Below, piece after piece: positions 25,559 to 34,846 of a stretch of 64,000 nt of DNA. The first letter of the stretch is position 1. Each line of letters begins with the position of its first letter. The stretch is from Prevotella denticola. Its GTDB lineage: Bacteria > Bacteroidota > Bacteroidia > Bacteroidales > Bacteroidaceae. The translations under genes and the position numbers were made by a program. The stretch is from NCBI RefSeq assembly GCF_900454835.1, contig NZ_UGTM01000001.1, forward strand, positions 1,364,501 to 1,428,500, read 5' to 3'. The notes under the pieces were generated by a model. The model had not been told where the DNA came from. It ran no database searches and saw only the letters and a program-made list of their open reading frames with translations.

Positions 25559-26551
25559 TTAAACAGTCTCCTTATTGCGCCCGGCAAAACCACGGAGCAG
25601 GAAGTACAGTTCTTCCTGCAGGCGGAAGAGCAGCCATGAACAGCGCAGAGGCATATAGCCGAATTTACGTTTAAGAGAGGGCTGCACCTGTTTCAGGTTG
25701 ACAGTCTGCCAGACATGACGCATGATTTTCCTCCCCTTCCGGCGGTCTGCTGCGGAGAGTTCCCTGCGGTGAAGATAATAGAAGAGATAGACTCCGACCA
25801 GATTGAGCCACCGTACCGTTTCATAACAATGCAGGTCGTCATCCGACGCACCTATATCGACGAGCTGGCGCCGCATACTCTCGTTGGCCAGAAGGAAATC
25901 GAAGCGGTGGACACTTGCCTGATGCGTGACCGACACAGCCTGCTGCCGATAATAATAAACGCCGTCGCAAAGGGCCACCTTACGTGAATAGTAATAATGG
26001 ATTCTCGTAGTGTTGTCATCACTGTATACCCTTTGCGACTCATCGTAGGGATGCGCTTTGTGGAGGGTACTGCGCACAACGTAACAACCGTGAATTCCCC
26101 AGGTCAGGCTCTGCCGGAAGGCTTCCTCGCCATTCATCATATTGAAATGAGGCATGGAATACTCCTCCTGATGCCCATCCGCATAGACGCAAAACAGACG
26201 GAACAACACACAGTCGACCTCTGTCTGGCAGAAAGCCTCGCATACCCTTTCCAGCGCATCCGGCCCCAGCCAGTCGTCACTGTCTACAAAGCCGATGTAA
26301 TCTCCCGTTGCACAAGACAGTCCGATATTCCTCGCATGAGCCTGTCCCCGGTTCTCATCCAGTGCTATCACCCTGAGACGTGTGTCCCGGGCCGCATACT
26401 GATGCAGGATATCCAGAGAGTCATCCGTCGAGGCATCATCAACGCAGACCACCTCAACGTCTTTCAGCGTCTGGTTCAACAGCGAATCAAGGCACTGAGG
26501 AAGGTATTCCGCTGTGTTATAGACGGCAACGAGCACACTAATCTTTGGCAT
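25559..26551 (-). CDS. family 2 glycosyltransferase
   Basis: This is a GT-A fold sugar transferase of surface glycan synthesis. PKISVLVAVYNTAEYLPQCL is the nucleotide-binding start, VVCVDDASTDDS the first Asp motif, and GDYIGFVDSDDW the DxD metal-binding site. The rest is variable and ends with a basic C-terminus. Its start overlaps the flippase gene by 14 bp, so both are translated from one mRNA. Donor and acceptor sugars are unknown. Confidence 0.88.
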   Translation of the reverse strand: MPKISVLVAVYNTAEYLPQCLDSLLNQTLKDVEVVCVDDASTDDSLDILHQYAARDTRLRVIALDENRGQAHARNIGLSCATGDYIGFVDSDDWLGPDALERVCEAFCQTEVDCVLFRLFCVYADGHQEEYSMPHFNMMNGEEAFRQSLTWGIHGCYVVRSTLHKAHPYDESQRVYSDDNTTRIHYYYSRKVALCDGVYYYRQQAVSVTHQASVHRFDFLLANESMRRQLVDIGASDDDLHCYETVRWLNLVGVYLFYYLHRRELSAADRRKGRKIMRHVWQTVNLKQVQPSLKRKFGYMPLRCSWLLFRLQEELYFLLRGFAGRNKETV

Positions 26552-28043
26552 GACGGATAAACTTATTCTTCAATCTACTTATCAAGACATTCCACAGCCC
26601 AGTCTTCGACTTCAGCACACGAAAGGAAACCATCATGCTTACGACACACAGTGCGGCAGCAAGCCCCCACCGCAACCAACCGCAGTCAGAGCGGACACAA
26701 AGGAACACAAAGAAACCGATTGACAGCTGGACAGCGGCACAGCGCAACACAGAAGAAGACTGCCGGTAACCATAATGGAAACGAGCATAGACATAAACAA
26801 AAACAAAACTGAAGATTCCTGCCGCAGCCACACCGACACCGGCACCGAAAACACCCCATTGCCTGAAGCCGACTATTACCAGTGCGGCAAGGCACACATC
26901 ATACAAAGACTCCAGAAGCAGGTAAGAGCGCGAGTCGCCTTTCGCCAAAGGGATATACTCTACCGGCAGACGTATTGCCCGTACGTACATGGCAAGGACC
27001 AGCACCTGTGCCATACTGAGGGCGGGCAGGAATTTGCCGGAATAAAGGGAGACTGTCAGCTGGGGCAGGAACAACAGAAAGAGCGTCAGAAGGGGGGAGA
27101 TGAGCAGGAGTGTGACTTCTATCTGGCGGTTGACAATCTGGTTAAAGGTAAAATTCAGGCTGCTTGCACCTGACAGCCGAGGAAAATAATCGGTCTCCAT
27201 GGCTGAAAAAACCATCCCAGAACAGACCATTGTCATCATGAAAGCGGCATTGTAGAAGCCGACCGCCTCAATGTCCGCCACATTGTTAAGGTAACTCCTA
27301 ATAATGAAGTCCGCACCCGACCCGAGGATACCGGCAAGGACAAATGCCGTTCCCAGACGGATCATACCCCACCCTTTGACCAGAAACGGCCTGCGGAAAG
27401 AGACACGGAAAGGATAAAGTCGGCAAGAGACCATGGCTGTGAGAACCATCTGCACCAATGCCATCAAGACCAGAGAGGGGACGATGGCTGCATTGCCGAA
27501 GAGATAATAAAGCGGAACGGTCAGGACCAATGCACCAAGCACGTTATACACTGAGACGGAGGCCAGCGAACGAAGACGGCGTACACCCTTGAGGATGGCA
27601 AGCTCGCCGCCGCTCAAAGCAGCCAGTGACACACAGGGAGAAAGAAAGATGAAGTGCAGCGTATGCCCATCCCAGGAGAAGGTGTATCTGCTGAGCAGAG
27701 GACTGAACACGATGCAGACCAGCAGACCCAGCAGGGCTGTGAGCAGGCTCCACGAACGGACAAGGGCGATATCCTCCGTCAGTTTTTCCTTGTCTTGCCG
27801 GTCGTAGTCCTCTGATATATTGCGCACGGCACTCATCGGAAGGCCAAAGTTGGTGGAGTCGCCGATGAGCTTTGTCGTGGAGTTGAACAGCGAGATAAGA
27901 CCGACTCCCTGCGGCCCAAGCAATATGGCCACGAACTTGTTGCGGACGACACCTATCAGCACGTTGAGGCCCTGCACACCGCCAAAGAGGCTGATGTACT
28001 TCAGAATATGCAGATAACCATCCGTATGGGTGTCTTTTTTCAT
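26538..28043 (-). CDS. Wzx-type O-antigen/polysaccharide flippase
   Basis: This is an inner-membrane MOP-superfamily translocase that moves lipid-linked oligosaccharide across the membrane. Its 501 aa contain about 12-14 hydrophobic segments. The opening LKYISLFGGVQGLNVLIGVVRNKFVAILLGPQGVGL is typical of the WzxE/O-antigen translocase group. It sits upstream of a GT2 gene with overlapping ends and diverges from three other glycosyltransferase genes. Together they suggest a Wzx-dependent surface glycan pathway; no polymerase is seen in the window. Confidence 0.88.
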   Translation of the reverse strand: MKKDTHTDGYLHILKYISLFGGVQGLNVLIGVVRNKFVAILLGPQGVGLISLFNSTTKLIGDSTNFGLPMSAVRNISEDYDRQDKEKLTEDIALVRSWSLLTALLGLLVCIVFSPLLSRYTFSWDGHTLHFIFLSPCVSLAALSGGELAILKGVRRLRSLASVSVYNVLGALVLTVPLYYLFGNAAIVPSLVLMALVQMVLTAMVSCRLYPFRVSFRRPFLVKGWGMIRLGTAFVLAGILGSGADFIIRSYLNNVADIEAVGFYNAAFMMTMVCSGMVFSAMETDYFPRLSGASSLNFTFNQIVNRQIEVTLLLISPLLTLFLLFLPQLTVSLYSGKFLPALSMAQVLVLAMYVRAIRLPVEYIPLAKGDSRSYLLLESLYDVCLAALVIVGFRQWGVFGAGVGVAAAGIFSFVFVYVYARFHYGYRQSSSVLRCAAVQLSIGFFVFLCVRSDCGWLRWGLAAALCVVSMMVSFRVLKSKTGLWNVLISRLKNKFIRHAKD

Positions 28044-28075
28044 CGTATTATCTAACGGATATAAAAGTTTTTTAT

Positions 28076-28083
28076 TATATTTG
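28076..28083 (+). promoter_or_regulatory. -7 box of the glycosyltransferase operon
   Basis: TATATTTG lies in the 57-bp divergent gap, 17 nt before the ATG at 28101. The -33 region lacks a clear TTTG. Confidence 0.5.
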
Positions 28084-28100
28084 CATCAAACAATGATTGC

Positions 28101-28997
28101 ATGAAACTGTCCATCATCATCCCCATCTATAACGTTGAAGATACACTCAGACGCTGTCTGGGGAGTGTACTGGGACAGATGGACGACAGGATGGAAGTGA
28201 TCATCGTTGACGACGGATCGACGGATACCTCGGGACAGATTGCGGAGCAGATGACAGCTGGGAGGACTGACTGCCGGTTTATCCGCCAGGCCAACAAGGG
28301 ACTCTCTGCAGCAAGAAACGCAGGAATAGAAGCGGCGACAGGAGAGTACATCACCTTTGCCGACTCGGACGACCTTGTTGCCAAAGGTACTTATACGGCC
28401 TTGCTGGCCGTACTTGCAGAACATCCTGCCTATGACATCCTTGAATATCCCGTCATGCTGCATTACGGATGTCCTGCCAAGCAGCATCTGCTGACTTTCC
28501 CTGACGCCGTAGTCGGTTCCATCCGTGACTACTGGCTCTGCGGAGGTCACCTCCACACGTATGCCTGCAACAAGCTGTACCGCCGTGAGCTCTTTGCTGA
28601 CATACACTTCCCCGAGGGCAAGGCATTTGAGGACGCATACACCTATCCTTTCCTGCTGCAGCGTGCCAAGGTGGTGGCGACGACCTCCGTAGGACGGTAT
28701 TACTACTGTCACAACGACAGGGGAATCACGGCACAGGCCGGGGGAAAGGAGCTGACCGACCTGCTGGAAGCGCATCTCACACACCTACATCTATGGGGCA
28801 GGCTGACACGGGACTATTACCAGGCACTGCTCAACATACAGATGGATGTCTACGAGGCAACACACGCTGCCCCCGTCCTCCCTGTCCTGCCCTATAAAGG
28901 AACCCTGAAACTCTTTGTTCTCCACTTAATAGGATTAAAACGCTTATGCCAACTCAACCGGTTTATACACAGAATAAGGAAAAGAAGCCGCTCGTAA
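28101..28997 (+). CDS. family 2 glycosyltransferase
   Basis: This is a GT-A enzyme with KLSIIIPIYNVEDTLRRCL at the N-terminus, VIIVDDGSTDTS, and TGEYITFADSDDLV as the DxD-type site. The C-terminal part is rich in aromatic and basic residues (VGRYYYCHNDRGITAQ). Its 3' end overlaps the next glycosyltransferase by 52 bp. A role in the same surface glycan as its neighbours is inferred. Confidence 0.88.
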   Translation: MKLSIIIPIYNVEDTLRRCLGSVLGQMDDRMEVIIVDDGSTDTSGQIAEQMTAGRTDCRFIRQANKGLSAARNAGIEAATGEYITFADSDDLVAKGTYTALLAVLAEHPAYDILEYPVMLHYGCPAKQHLLTFPDAVVGSIRDYWLCGGHLHTYACNKLYRRELFADIHFPEGKAFEDAYTYPFLLQRAKVVATTSVGRYYYCHNDRGITAQAGGKELTDLLEAHLTHLHLWGRLTRDYYQALLNIQMDVYEATHAAPVLPVLPYKGTLKLFVLHLIGLKRLCQLNRFIHRIRKRSRS

Positions 28998-29938
28998 GTT
29001 TCATCGTCACTTACTGCAACGAACCCATTGCCATGCTGAAAGAATGCCTCAGAAGCATTCTGGCATTAAGTCTGAACGAATCGGAACGGCAGATCATCAT
29101 CGTGGACGACGGCTCGGACCTCTCTCCCATCAACGAGCTGATCACACTCACAGACAACATCATCTATGTTCGCCAGCCCAACCGGGGACTGAGCCGGGCA
29201 CGCAACAGAGGCATGGAACTGGCCGAAGGCAGGTTCATCCAGTTTGTCGATGCCGACGACTTCCTGCTGACAAACACCTACGAACAGTGCCTCGACATTA
29301 TCAGGTACAAGGAAGCCGACATGGTGCTCTTCCGTGCGACAAGTGCCGAAAAGTCTGTTCCTCTGTCCGAGGCGGAAGGCCCAGTGGGCGGAACGGAATA
29401 CATGACCCACCACAACCTGCACGGCAGCGTATGCTGCTATCTCTTCGGGAGAGCCATCCTGTACGGCCTGCGCTTCACGGAGGGTACGCTGCACGAAGAC
29501 GAGGAGTTCACGCCGCAGCTGATGCTGCGGGCGGAAAGCCTGTATGCCACCGAAGCGAAAGCCTATCATTACCGTACACGCCACGGCTCCATCACCCACC
29601 GTACTGACAGACGATGGAAGATGCGCCGTCTGTCGGATGCCGAGCAGGTAATCTGCCGCCTGAAGGAAAGGGCGGACTATCTCCCTGTCAAGGAACGTAT
29701 TGCTATGGATCGGCGTATCGCCCAGCTGACAATGGACCTTATATACAACGTGATGCTACTGACGCATGACGAGACCCACCTCAACCACGTACTGCAACGT
29801 CTGGCGCGGCGCAGGCTCTTCCCCCTGCCCGACAAGGGCTATACGGCCAAATACAGGTACTTCAGGAAGATGACGAACTCCGCCTTGGGGCGCAAGATGC
29901 TGATGATGGCATTGAGGATAAAGAAACACCCATTATAA
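28946..29938 (+). CDS. family 2 glycosyltransferase
   Basis: The ATG at 28946 lies inside the preceding gene. KPLVSFIVTYCNEPIAMLKE opens the GT-A fold, IIIVDDGSD follows, and GRFIQFVDADDFLL is the metal site. AYHYRTRHGSITHR resembles the end of the catalytic domain in such enzymes. A start a few codons later is possible but lacks a better ATG before the conserved core. It is co-transcribed with both neighbours. Confidence 0.86.
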   Translation: MPTQPVYTQNKEKKPLVSFIVTYCNEPIAMLKECLRSILALSLNESERQIIIVDDGSDLSPINELITLTDNIIYVRQPNRGLSRARNRGMELAEGRFIQFVDADDFLLTNTYEQCLDIIRYKEADMVLFRATSAEKSVPLSEAEGPVGGTEYMTHHNLHGSVCCYLFGRAILYGLRFTEGTLHEDEEFTPQLMLRAESLYATEAKAYHYRTRHGSITHRTDRRWKMRRLSDAEQVICRLKERADYLPVKERIAMDRRIAQLTMDLIYNVMLLTHDETHLNHVLQRLARRRLFPLPDKGYTAKYRYFRKMTNSALGRKMLMMALRIKKHPL

Positions 29939-29961
29939 CCGTGGATTTTGAACCGAGACGC

Positions 29962-31056
29962 ATGAAAATCCTTCTCTTAGGCGAATACAGTAACGTACAC
30001 AATACGCTGGCACATGGACTCCGCAAGCTGGGGCATACGGTGACGGTCGTGTCAAATGGGGATTTCTGGAAGAATTACCCACGTGACATTGATGTCACCA
30101 GACGGCCGGGGAAGATCGGCGGTATGCTTTTGCTGGCAAAGATTTACGCCCTGCTGCCCCGTCTGCGAGGCTATGATGTCGTGCAGTTCATCAATCCTTT
30201 GTTCTTTGAACTGAAGGCGGAACACCTCTTCCCGCTCTTCCGTTATCTGAAGAGGCATAACAGGAAGGCCGTGCTGTGTGGTTTCGGAATGGATTACTAC
30301 TGGGTACACACCTGCTCAACGGCGATGCCCCTGCGTTACAGCGACTTCAACATCGGCAATGAACTGCGTCAGAACAAGGAGGCAATAGCCGAGAGAGAGG
30401 ATTGGATGGGTACGGACAAAGAACGTCTGAACCGACTGATGGCAGAGCAATGTGACGGAATCGTGACGGGACTCTACGAGTACTGGCGATGTTACAAACT
30501 GTGTTTTCCGGCGAAGACAATCTTTATCCCTTTCCCCATCATCGTAGGAGAAGCACCGGTCATCGCTGATGAAACGCCGGAGAAGCTGAACCTCTTTATC
30601 GGAATCAGCAAGAACCGTTCGGCTTACAAGGGGACGGACATCATGCTGCGGGCAGCCGAAGCCGTCAAGCAGCAGTACCCCGACCGCCTCGACCTCACCG
30701 TCGCAAGCGGACTGCCTTTCGCCGAATACGTACGCACGATGCTCGGCTCTGATGCCATCATGGACCAGCTTTACAGTTACACACCGTCTATGAACCCTCT
30801 GGAGGCCATGGCACACGGCATCATCTGTATCGGTGGCGGAGAACCGGAGAACTACGAAATCCTCCACGAGACCACGCTCCGCCCTATCATCAACGTCCTG
30901 CCGACCTACGAGAGCTGTGTTGCCGAGCTTACCCGGCTCGTCACCCATCTTGACCTCATCCCCCGGCTGCGCCGTCAGAGCTACGCCTATGTCCGCAAAC
31001 ACCACGACCACATCAAGGTGGCCAAGCAGTACGAAGCCTTTTACCGGTCGCTGTAG
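29962..31056 (+). CDS. GT-B glycosyltransferase (GT4-like)
   Basis: The ATG at 29962 (MKILLLGEYSNVHNTLAHGL) is preferred to the GTG at 29941, since the conserved beta-strand begins there. The C-terminal Rossmann half has LNLFIGISKNRSAYKGTDIM and YTPSMNPLEAMAHGIICIGG, which corresponds to the donor-binding 'E..A.G.P' block of GT4 enzymes. It is the last gene of the glycosyltransferase operon. A strong hairpin follows at 31135-31182. Confidence 0.8.
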   Translation: MKILLLGEYSNVHNTLAHGLRKLGHTVTVVSNGDFWKNYPRDIDVTRRPGKIGGMLLLAKIYALLPRLRGYDVVQFINPLFFELKAEHLFPLFRYLKRHNRKAVLCGFGMDYYWVHTCSTAMPLRYSDFNIGNELRQNKEAIAEREDWMGTDKERLNRLMAEQCDGIVTGLYEYWRCYKLCFPAKTIFIPFPIIVGEAPVIADETPEKLNLFIGISKNRSAYKGTDIMLRAAEAVKQQYPDRLDLTVASGLPFAEYVRTMLGSDAIMDQLYSYTPSMNPLEAMAHGIICIGGGEPENYEILHETTLRPIINVLPTYESCVAELTRLVTHLDLIPRLRRQSYAYVRKHHDHIKVAKQYEAFYRSL

Positions 31057-31134
31057 CCGGGCTTCATACGCATTGTCCTTTCAGTTTTTACTCATTGCAG
31101 CAATTGATCCGATAAAACAGCAATATGTAAAAAC

Positions 31135-31182
31135 GAACTTACCACAGTCCGGATATGATAGATACCGGACTGTGGTAAGTTC
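31135..31182 (+). terminator. perfect 18-bp stem-loop after the glycosyltransferase operon
   Basis: Arms GAACTTACCACAGTCCGG and CCGGACTGTGGTAAGTTC are exact complements around a 12-nt loop (ATATGATAGATA). The stem lies about 80 nt past the stop. The T-tract is short (TTCTTTG). It could terminate transcription, or be the footprint of a small palindromic element. Confidence 0.7.
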
Positions 31183-31643
31183 TTTGCTGACAGTCTACTT
31201 ACGACTGCAAGATGCTATTTGACAACATAATTTTCTATCCAAGGAAGACAATGAGCAAAAAAACCTCCATCTCGGAAACAGAGTGATAAAATCTGTCTGA
31301 AATGCGAAAACCCATCCCTTGTATGTGCCTTTCATGTCACTACAGAACTTTTCAAGAAATTAGCATTTATCGCAATATAAGTTTTTATTTTGTCTGCTGT
31401 CATTTTAACATTTCTCTCCAACATTCTGTATATAAACATTTTAAATTTGAGAGAAGCGTGACGGAAATGACAGGAAACATCGTCAGGGCCTGTACCCTGT
31501 CTAAGCCATATCCTAAAAATTCCACGCCGGTCTGTCGTCGATATGGATATTGTCAACTCGTTGTGCTTCTTCAGAACCTACCTGAGGGGAATTCATCACA
31601 CACGCATCCGACAGGGGCAGATGAACCATAAATAAAAAAACAG
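31183..31643. other. intergenic stretch without recognised feature
   Basis: About 460 bp of AT-rich sequence with only short ORFs lacking family features or a good start context. No tRNA, repeat or consensus promoter was recognised. Confidence 0.5.
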
Positions 31644-31671
31644 AAAGGTGAAGCTTCAAAGCTTCACCTTT
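31644..31671 (-). terminator. Rho-independent terminator overlapping the GHL10 stop codon
   Basis: Arms AAAGGTGAAGC and GCTTCACCTTT pair perfectly. On the - strand the stem is followed by CTG and seven T. The stop codon at 31656-31658 lies in the loop, so coding end and terminator are merged. Confidence 0.85.
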
Positions 31672-33173
31672 TTCTTTTTCCCTGTACTCTCATTGCTCAT
31701 GCGGTCGAGCGCAGTGACGACATAGATGTATTTTGTTCTGCCGTCCTTGTAGTCGAGCCGGAGTCGGTTGTCGTAAGGCATACCGACAATCTTGGACGGA
31801 TCGTCCGTATCGAGCGGTTCACCGGGCAGGAAACGGTAGACGACATAGCGGTGGGCTTCGTCCTGCCAGCCTTTCCCTTTCGGTGCTTTCCACGTGAGGT
31901 AACAGCCGTCACGTTCATGTTTCGCCTTTACCTTCTTCGGTTTCGACGGAGCATCACCGTCAATGAAAGGCATGAGCGGCTGCAAGGCAGGATAACGCCA
32001 GTAGTCTGTCCGCAGGAGCGTTCCGTAGTTGCCCGGGTTGTCTACCACCGCCTTCGCATACCACAGTACGGTTCCCTGCACATTCGCTGTCTGTCGGTGC
32101 AGGCGGTGTTTGGCGGGAAGCTGGTGGGAGGCGGGGTTCTGCGGGTCGGCATACTTCACCGTCCGGAGCACATCCTCGCCGATGTAAAGCGGACGGTTGG
32201 CGGCCTTGCGGTTCCACCAGCCGATGAGTTCCTGATAGTCGGCGGCTCGGTTGCCGATTTCCCAATAGAGCTGCGGTACACAATAGTCAACCCATCCGTT
32301 GTTCACCCATTTGAGCACGTCGGCATAGAGGTCGTCATAATTCTGCAGACCGCTCGTCCGGCTGCCGTTCCTCGGGTCGCTCTTCTGGTTGCGGTAGATG
32401 CCGAACGGCGACACACCGAACTTCACCCATGGCTTCCGCTGGTGTACCGATTCGCCCAGCTGCTTGACGAAGAGGTCTACATTGTCGCGTCTCCAGTCTC
32501 TTATATCAGTGAATCCACGGCTGTCATGCTGGAAGTCACGCTGGTCGGGAATGGTCTGACCGGCAGCAGGATAAGGATAGAAATAATCGTCGATATGGAT
32601 TCCGTCGACATCATACCGGCTCACGATATCGTCGACCACTCTGCAGATGTAATCCCTGTTCTCGGGCAGGGCCGGGTTGAGAATATAGAGTCCGTCATAA
32701 GAGAAGATGCGGTCGGGATGGGTAACCGCAATGTGGTTTGCAGCCAGCTGGCTGGTCGTCTTCGTCTTGGCACGGTAAGGATTGATCCACGCATGAAGCT
32801 CCATACCCCGCCTGTGACACTCGTCTATCATCCACTGCAGCGGATCCCAGTAAGGCGACGGAGGCGTACCCTGCCGTCCCGTAAGGAACTTGCTCCATGG
32901 TTCGTACCTGCTTGGATAGAGCGCATCACACTCTGCACGCACCTGGAAGATGATGGCATTCACGCCGTCCTTCTGCAGCTCGTCCAGCTGATAACACAAC
33001 GTACGCTGCATTTCCTGTGTGCCGATACCTTGGAACTGTCCGTTCACGCACTGTATCCATGCACCACGGAATTCCCGCTTCTTAGGCTGGCTCTTGCCAT
33101 AGGCCATATTACCGATGCCGATGAGCAAAACAACGGCAAACAACAACTTCGAGAGAGGATGGATTAGTCTCAT
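31656..33173 (-). CDS. GHL10-family glycoside hydrolase (DigH/YngK-like) with C-terminal FnIII domain
   Basis: This is a secreted hydrolase of the DUF187/GHL10 type. The signal peptide is MRLIHPLSKLLFAVVLLIGIGNMAYG. The core starts REFRGAWIQCVNGQF and contains VNAIIFQVRAECDALYPS, GMELHAWINPYRAK, VDGIHIDDYFYPYP (catalytic-site region), KFGVSPFGIYRN and DYCVPQLYWEIGN, all usual for the family. Residues of about 405-505 form an FnIII-like module ending in a lysine-rich tail. The best studied relative, E. coli DigH, cleaves peptide-free peptidoglycan strands; peptidoglycan as substrate here is an inference. It stands alone with its own terminator. Confidence 0.88.
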   Translation of the reverse strand: MRLIHPLSKLLFAVVLLIGIGNMAYGKSQPKKREFRGAWIQCVNGQFQGIGTQEMQRTLCYQLDELQKDGVNAIIFQVRAECDALYPSRYEPWSKFLTGRQGTPPSPYWDPLQWMIDECHRRGMELHAWINPYRAKTKTTSQLAANHIAVTHPDRIFSYDGLYILNPALPENRDYICRVVDDIVSRYDVDGIHIDDYFYPYPAAGQTIPDQRDFQHDSRGFTDIRDWRRDNVDLFVKQLGESVHQRKPWVKFGVSPFGIYRNQKSDPRNGSRTSGLQNYDDLYADVLKWVNNGWVDYCVPQLYWEIGNRAADYQELIGWWNRKAANRPLYIGEDVLRTVKYADPQNPASHQLPAKHRLHRQTANVQGTVLWYAKAVVDNPGNYGTLLRTDYWRYPALQPLMPFIDGDAPSKPKKVKAKHERDGCYLTWKAPKGKGWQDEAHRYVVYRFLPGEPLDTDDPSKIVGMPYDNRLRLDYKDGRTKYIYVVTALDRMSNESTGKKKKVKL

Positions 33174-33326
33174 GTATTCTTCAATTTGTTTTCAAGGAAA
33201 GGAAGAAAGTGGAAGGAAGTAAGGTAAGAACTCTTAAATCCCTACTATTTACTTCTGTACATTTTAGATTCTGCTTTCTCGTCTTTTACTCCCTTGTATC
33301 TTTATACTTTCCTCGACCTTAACTTT

Positions 33327-33764
33327 TTACATTTTCATCTTTGGTTCTCCTCCTGCCATTTTTCGGAATGTCTGGCGGTGAAACCTGCGTTCAGCCTCCA
33401 GCACCTGCATCAGCTTCCTGCCCGGAATGACCCTGAGCATTTTCCGGTGATAATGCTGTTCCATCTGACGCAGCTGTATTTCAAGGCCGTCCGCCTTTTC
33501 AATCAGCCTGCAGGCCTCCTGGTCGGACGACGGCTTCGCATTATGCAGCGTCCGCAGCCGGTCGAAGACAGGACGCTGCTTCGCCATCATCTCGTCATAG
33601 ACAGGGAACAGACGTGCCGCCTCCTGCCGGGTTAGTCCTGCTTCAACCGTAATGAACCGGTGCAGTTCTGCCCTGAACTTATCGGGATCGAACCTCCGCT
33701 GTGCGCCCATTGACACAAAGCAGAGGAAGGCACAGAGTGTCAGTATCAGTTTTCTGTATTTCAT
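33327..33764 (-). CDS. small exported protein of a sigma/anti-sigma operon, CpxP/Spy-like in shape
   Basis: The start MKYRKLILTLCAFLCFVSMG (ATG 33764) gives a clean signal peptide; the longer frame to 33785 only adds seven residues. The mature part is a helical, Arg/Met-rich protein (ITVEAGLTRQEAARLFPVYDEM, QLRQMEQHYHRKMLRVIPGRKL). This layout resembles Spy/CpxP or RsxR-like periplasmic sensors in which a repeated helix binds metals or unfolded proteins. That similarity is structural impression only. It closes an operon with the anti-sigma and sigma genes upstream. Confidence 0.65.
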   Translation of the reverse strand: MKYRKLILTLCAFLCFVSMGAQRRFDPDKFRAELHRFITVEAGLTRQEAARLFPVYDEMMAKQRPVFDRLRTLHNAKPSSDQEACRLIEKADGLEIQLRQMEQHYHRKMLRVIPGRKLMQVLEAERRFHRQTFRKMAGGEPKMKM

Positions 33765-33788
33765 AATTCGCATACGTAATACCATCAG

Positions 33789-34181
33789 CTAATCATCCGC
33801 CATATAGGCATACATATCGTCTTCATCCATCATGAGGTAGTCGGCCGCCTCGTCAAATTCATCCTGCGATGTGACGGTCTGTTCCTTGCCGGTTCCCGAC
33901 CTGCTGAAGGTCCCGGTCATGCTGCCCTCCTTCGGGGACAAGAACATGGAATAGGCCAGGAAGCCTGTCAGCACCACACCGACCGTCATCGCAGCAGCTG
34001 CCAGCGGACGCAGACGGCGCACAAGCACACGGTACGGTTTCTCTGCAGCAGACTTCTCTTTCCGTTCTTCTGCCGGCAACTGTGCCATGATGCGTGAAGG
34101 AAGCCGGGAGAAATAGTCGTCCGGAACAGAGAAAGGCCGTTTGCTGCCATATACGGATTGTAGCTGATGTTCTGACTCCAT
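33789..34181 (-). CDS. putative single-span anti-sigma factor
   Basis: This is a 130-aa protein with an N-terminal cytoplasmic part (FSVPDDYFSRLPSRIMAQL), one membrane helix (LAAAAMTVGVVLTGFLAYSMFL, about residues 58-79) and an acidic periplasmic tail ending YLMMDEDDMYAYMADD. It lies directly downstream of an ECF sigma gene and upstream of a small exported protein. The domain has no strong family signature, so the anti-sigma role rests on context and topology. Confidence 0.7.
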   Translation of the reverse strand: MESEHQLQSVYGSKRPFSVPDDYFSRLPSRIMAQLPAEERKEKSAAEKPYRVLVRRLRPLAAAAMTVGVVLTGFLAYSMFLSPKEGSMTGTFSRSGTGKEQTVTSQDEFDEAADYLMMDEDDMYAYMADD

Positions 34182-34252
34182 AGGAATTCTGCTCTTGGAT
34201 ATAAATTAGACTCCGGCAAGGCGGATCGGTTTAAACGTCGGAGCGGGAAAAT

Positions 34253-34801
34253 CTACTCATGCCGCTTTACATAATCCGTAATCTTCTGCACGGCGATATG
34301 GTAAGAGGCTTTCAATGCACCCTCACTCGTACCGAGCACCTCGCTGATTTCAGAATATTTCATCTCGTCATAATACCTCAGTGTGAACACTGTGCGCTGC
34401 ACGTCAGGCAATGTTGCAACGGCTTCCTGCAACAGGGCCTGACTTCTGTCACCGTCGAAATACGTATCGGCCAGAAGCCGGTTGGCAACAGAAAGGTTGG
34501 CATCCGCACTTGCGAGTGTCGCCGTCTTCGCATGACGAAGGAAATCAAGAGCTTCATTGATGGCTATCCGGTAGAGCCATGTAGACAGCTTCGCCTTTCC
34601 CTCAAAAGACGGCAGGTTCTTCCATGCCTTGAGAAACGTATTCTGCAACACGTCATCGGCATCGTCATGTGTCAGGACTATGCCACGAATTTTCCAGTAC
34701 AACGGCCGGCTGTACTGATTCACTATCATGGGAAAGACCTTTCGCCTTCCTTCCGGACTCGCCAACAGGCGGTCCATTTCCGACTCATCGAGGGGAGACA
34801 C
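34253..34801 (-). CDS. ECF-type RNA polymerase sigma factor
   Basis: This 182-aa sigma factor has region 2 (LTHDDADDVLQNTFLKAWKNLPSFEGKAKLSTWLYRIA) and region 4 (LPDVQRTVFTLRYYDEMKYSEISEVLGTSEGALKASYH). The FEGKAKLSTWLYRIA stretch is diagnostic of ECF factors. It is the first gene of the operon with the membrane anti-sigma and the CpxP-like protein, and so probably answers an envelope signal. Confidence 0.93.
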   Translation of the reverse strand: MSPLDESEMDRLLASPEGRRKVFPMIVNQYSRPLYWKIRGIVLTHDDADDVLQNTFLKAWKNLPSFEGKAKLSTWLYRIAINEALDFLRHAKTATLASADANLSVANRLLADTYFDGDRSQALLQEAVATLPDVQRTVFTLRYYDEMKYSEISEVLGTSEGALKASYHIAVQKITDYVKRHE

Positions 34802-34846
34802 TGTCTTTCAGAAACGGATTATCGCATCAGGAGTACAGGCAGTCTC

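Noticed and set aside
25341..25593. Overlapping small ORFs rich in Cys, Ser and Pro around the 22-bp repeats
   Set aside because: They exist in several frames because the repeat unit has no stop codons; none has a plausible start or domain.
31302..31631. 109-codon ORF in the gap before the GHL10 gene
   Set aside because: No start context, no domain, and composition like the surrounding non-coding DNA.
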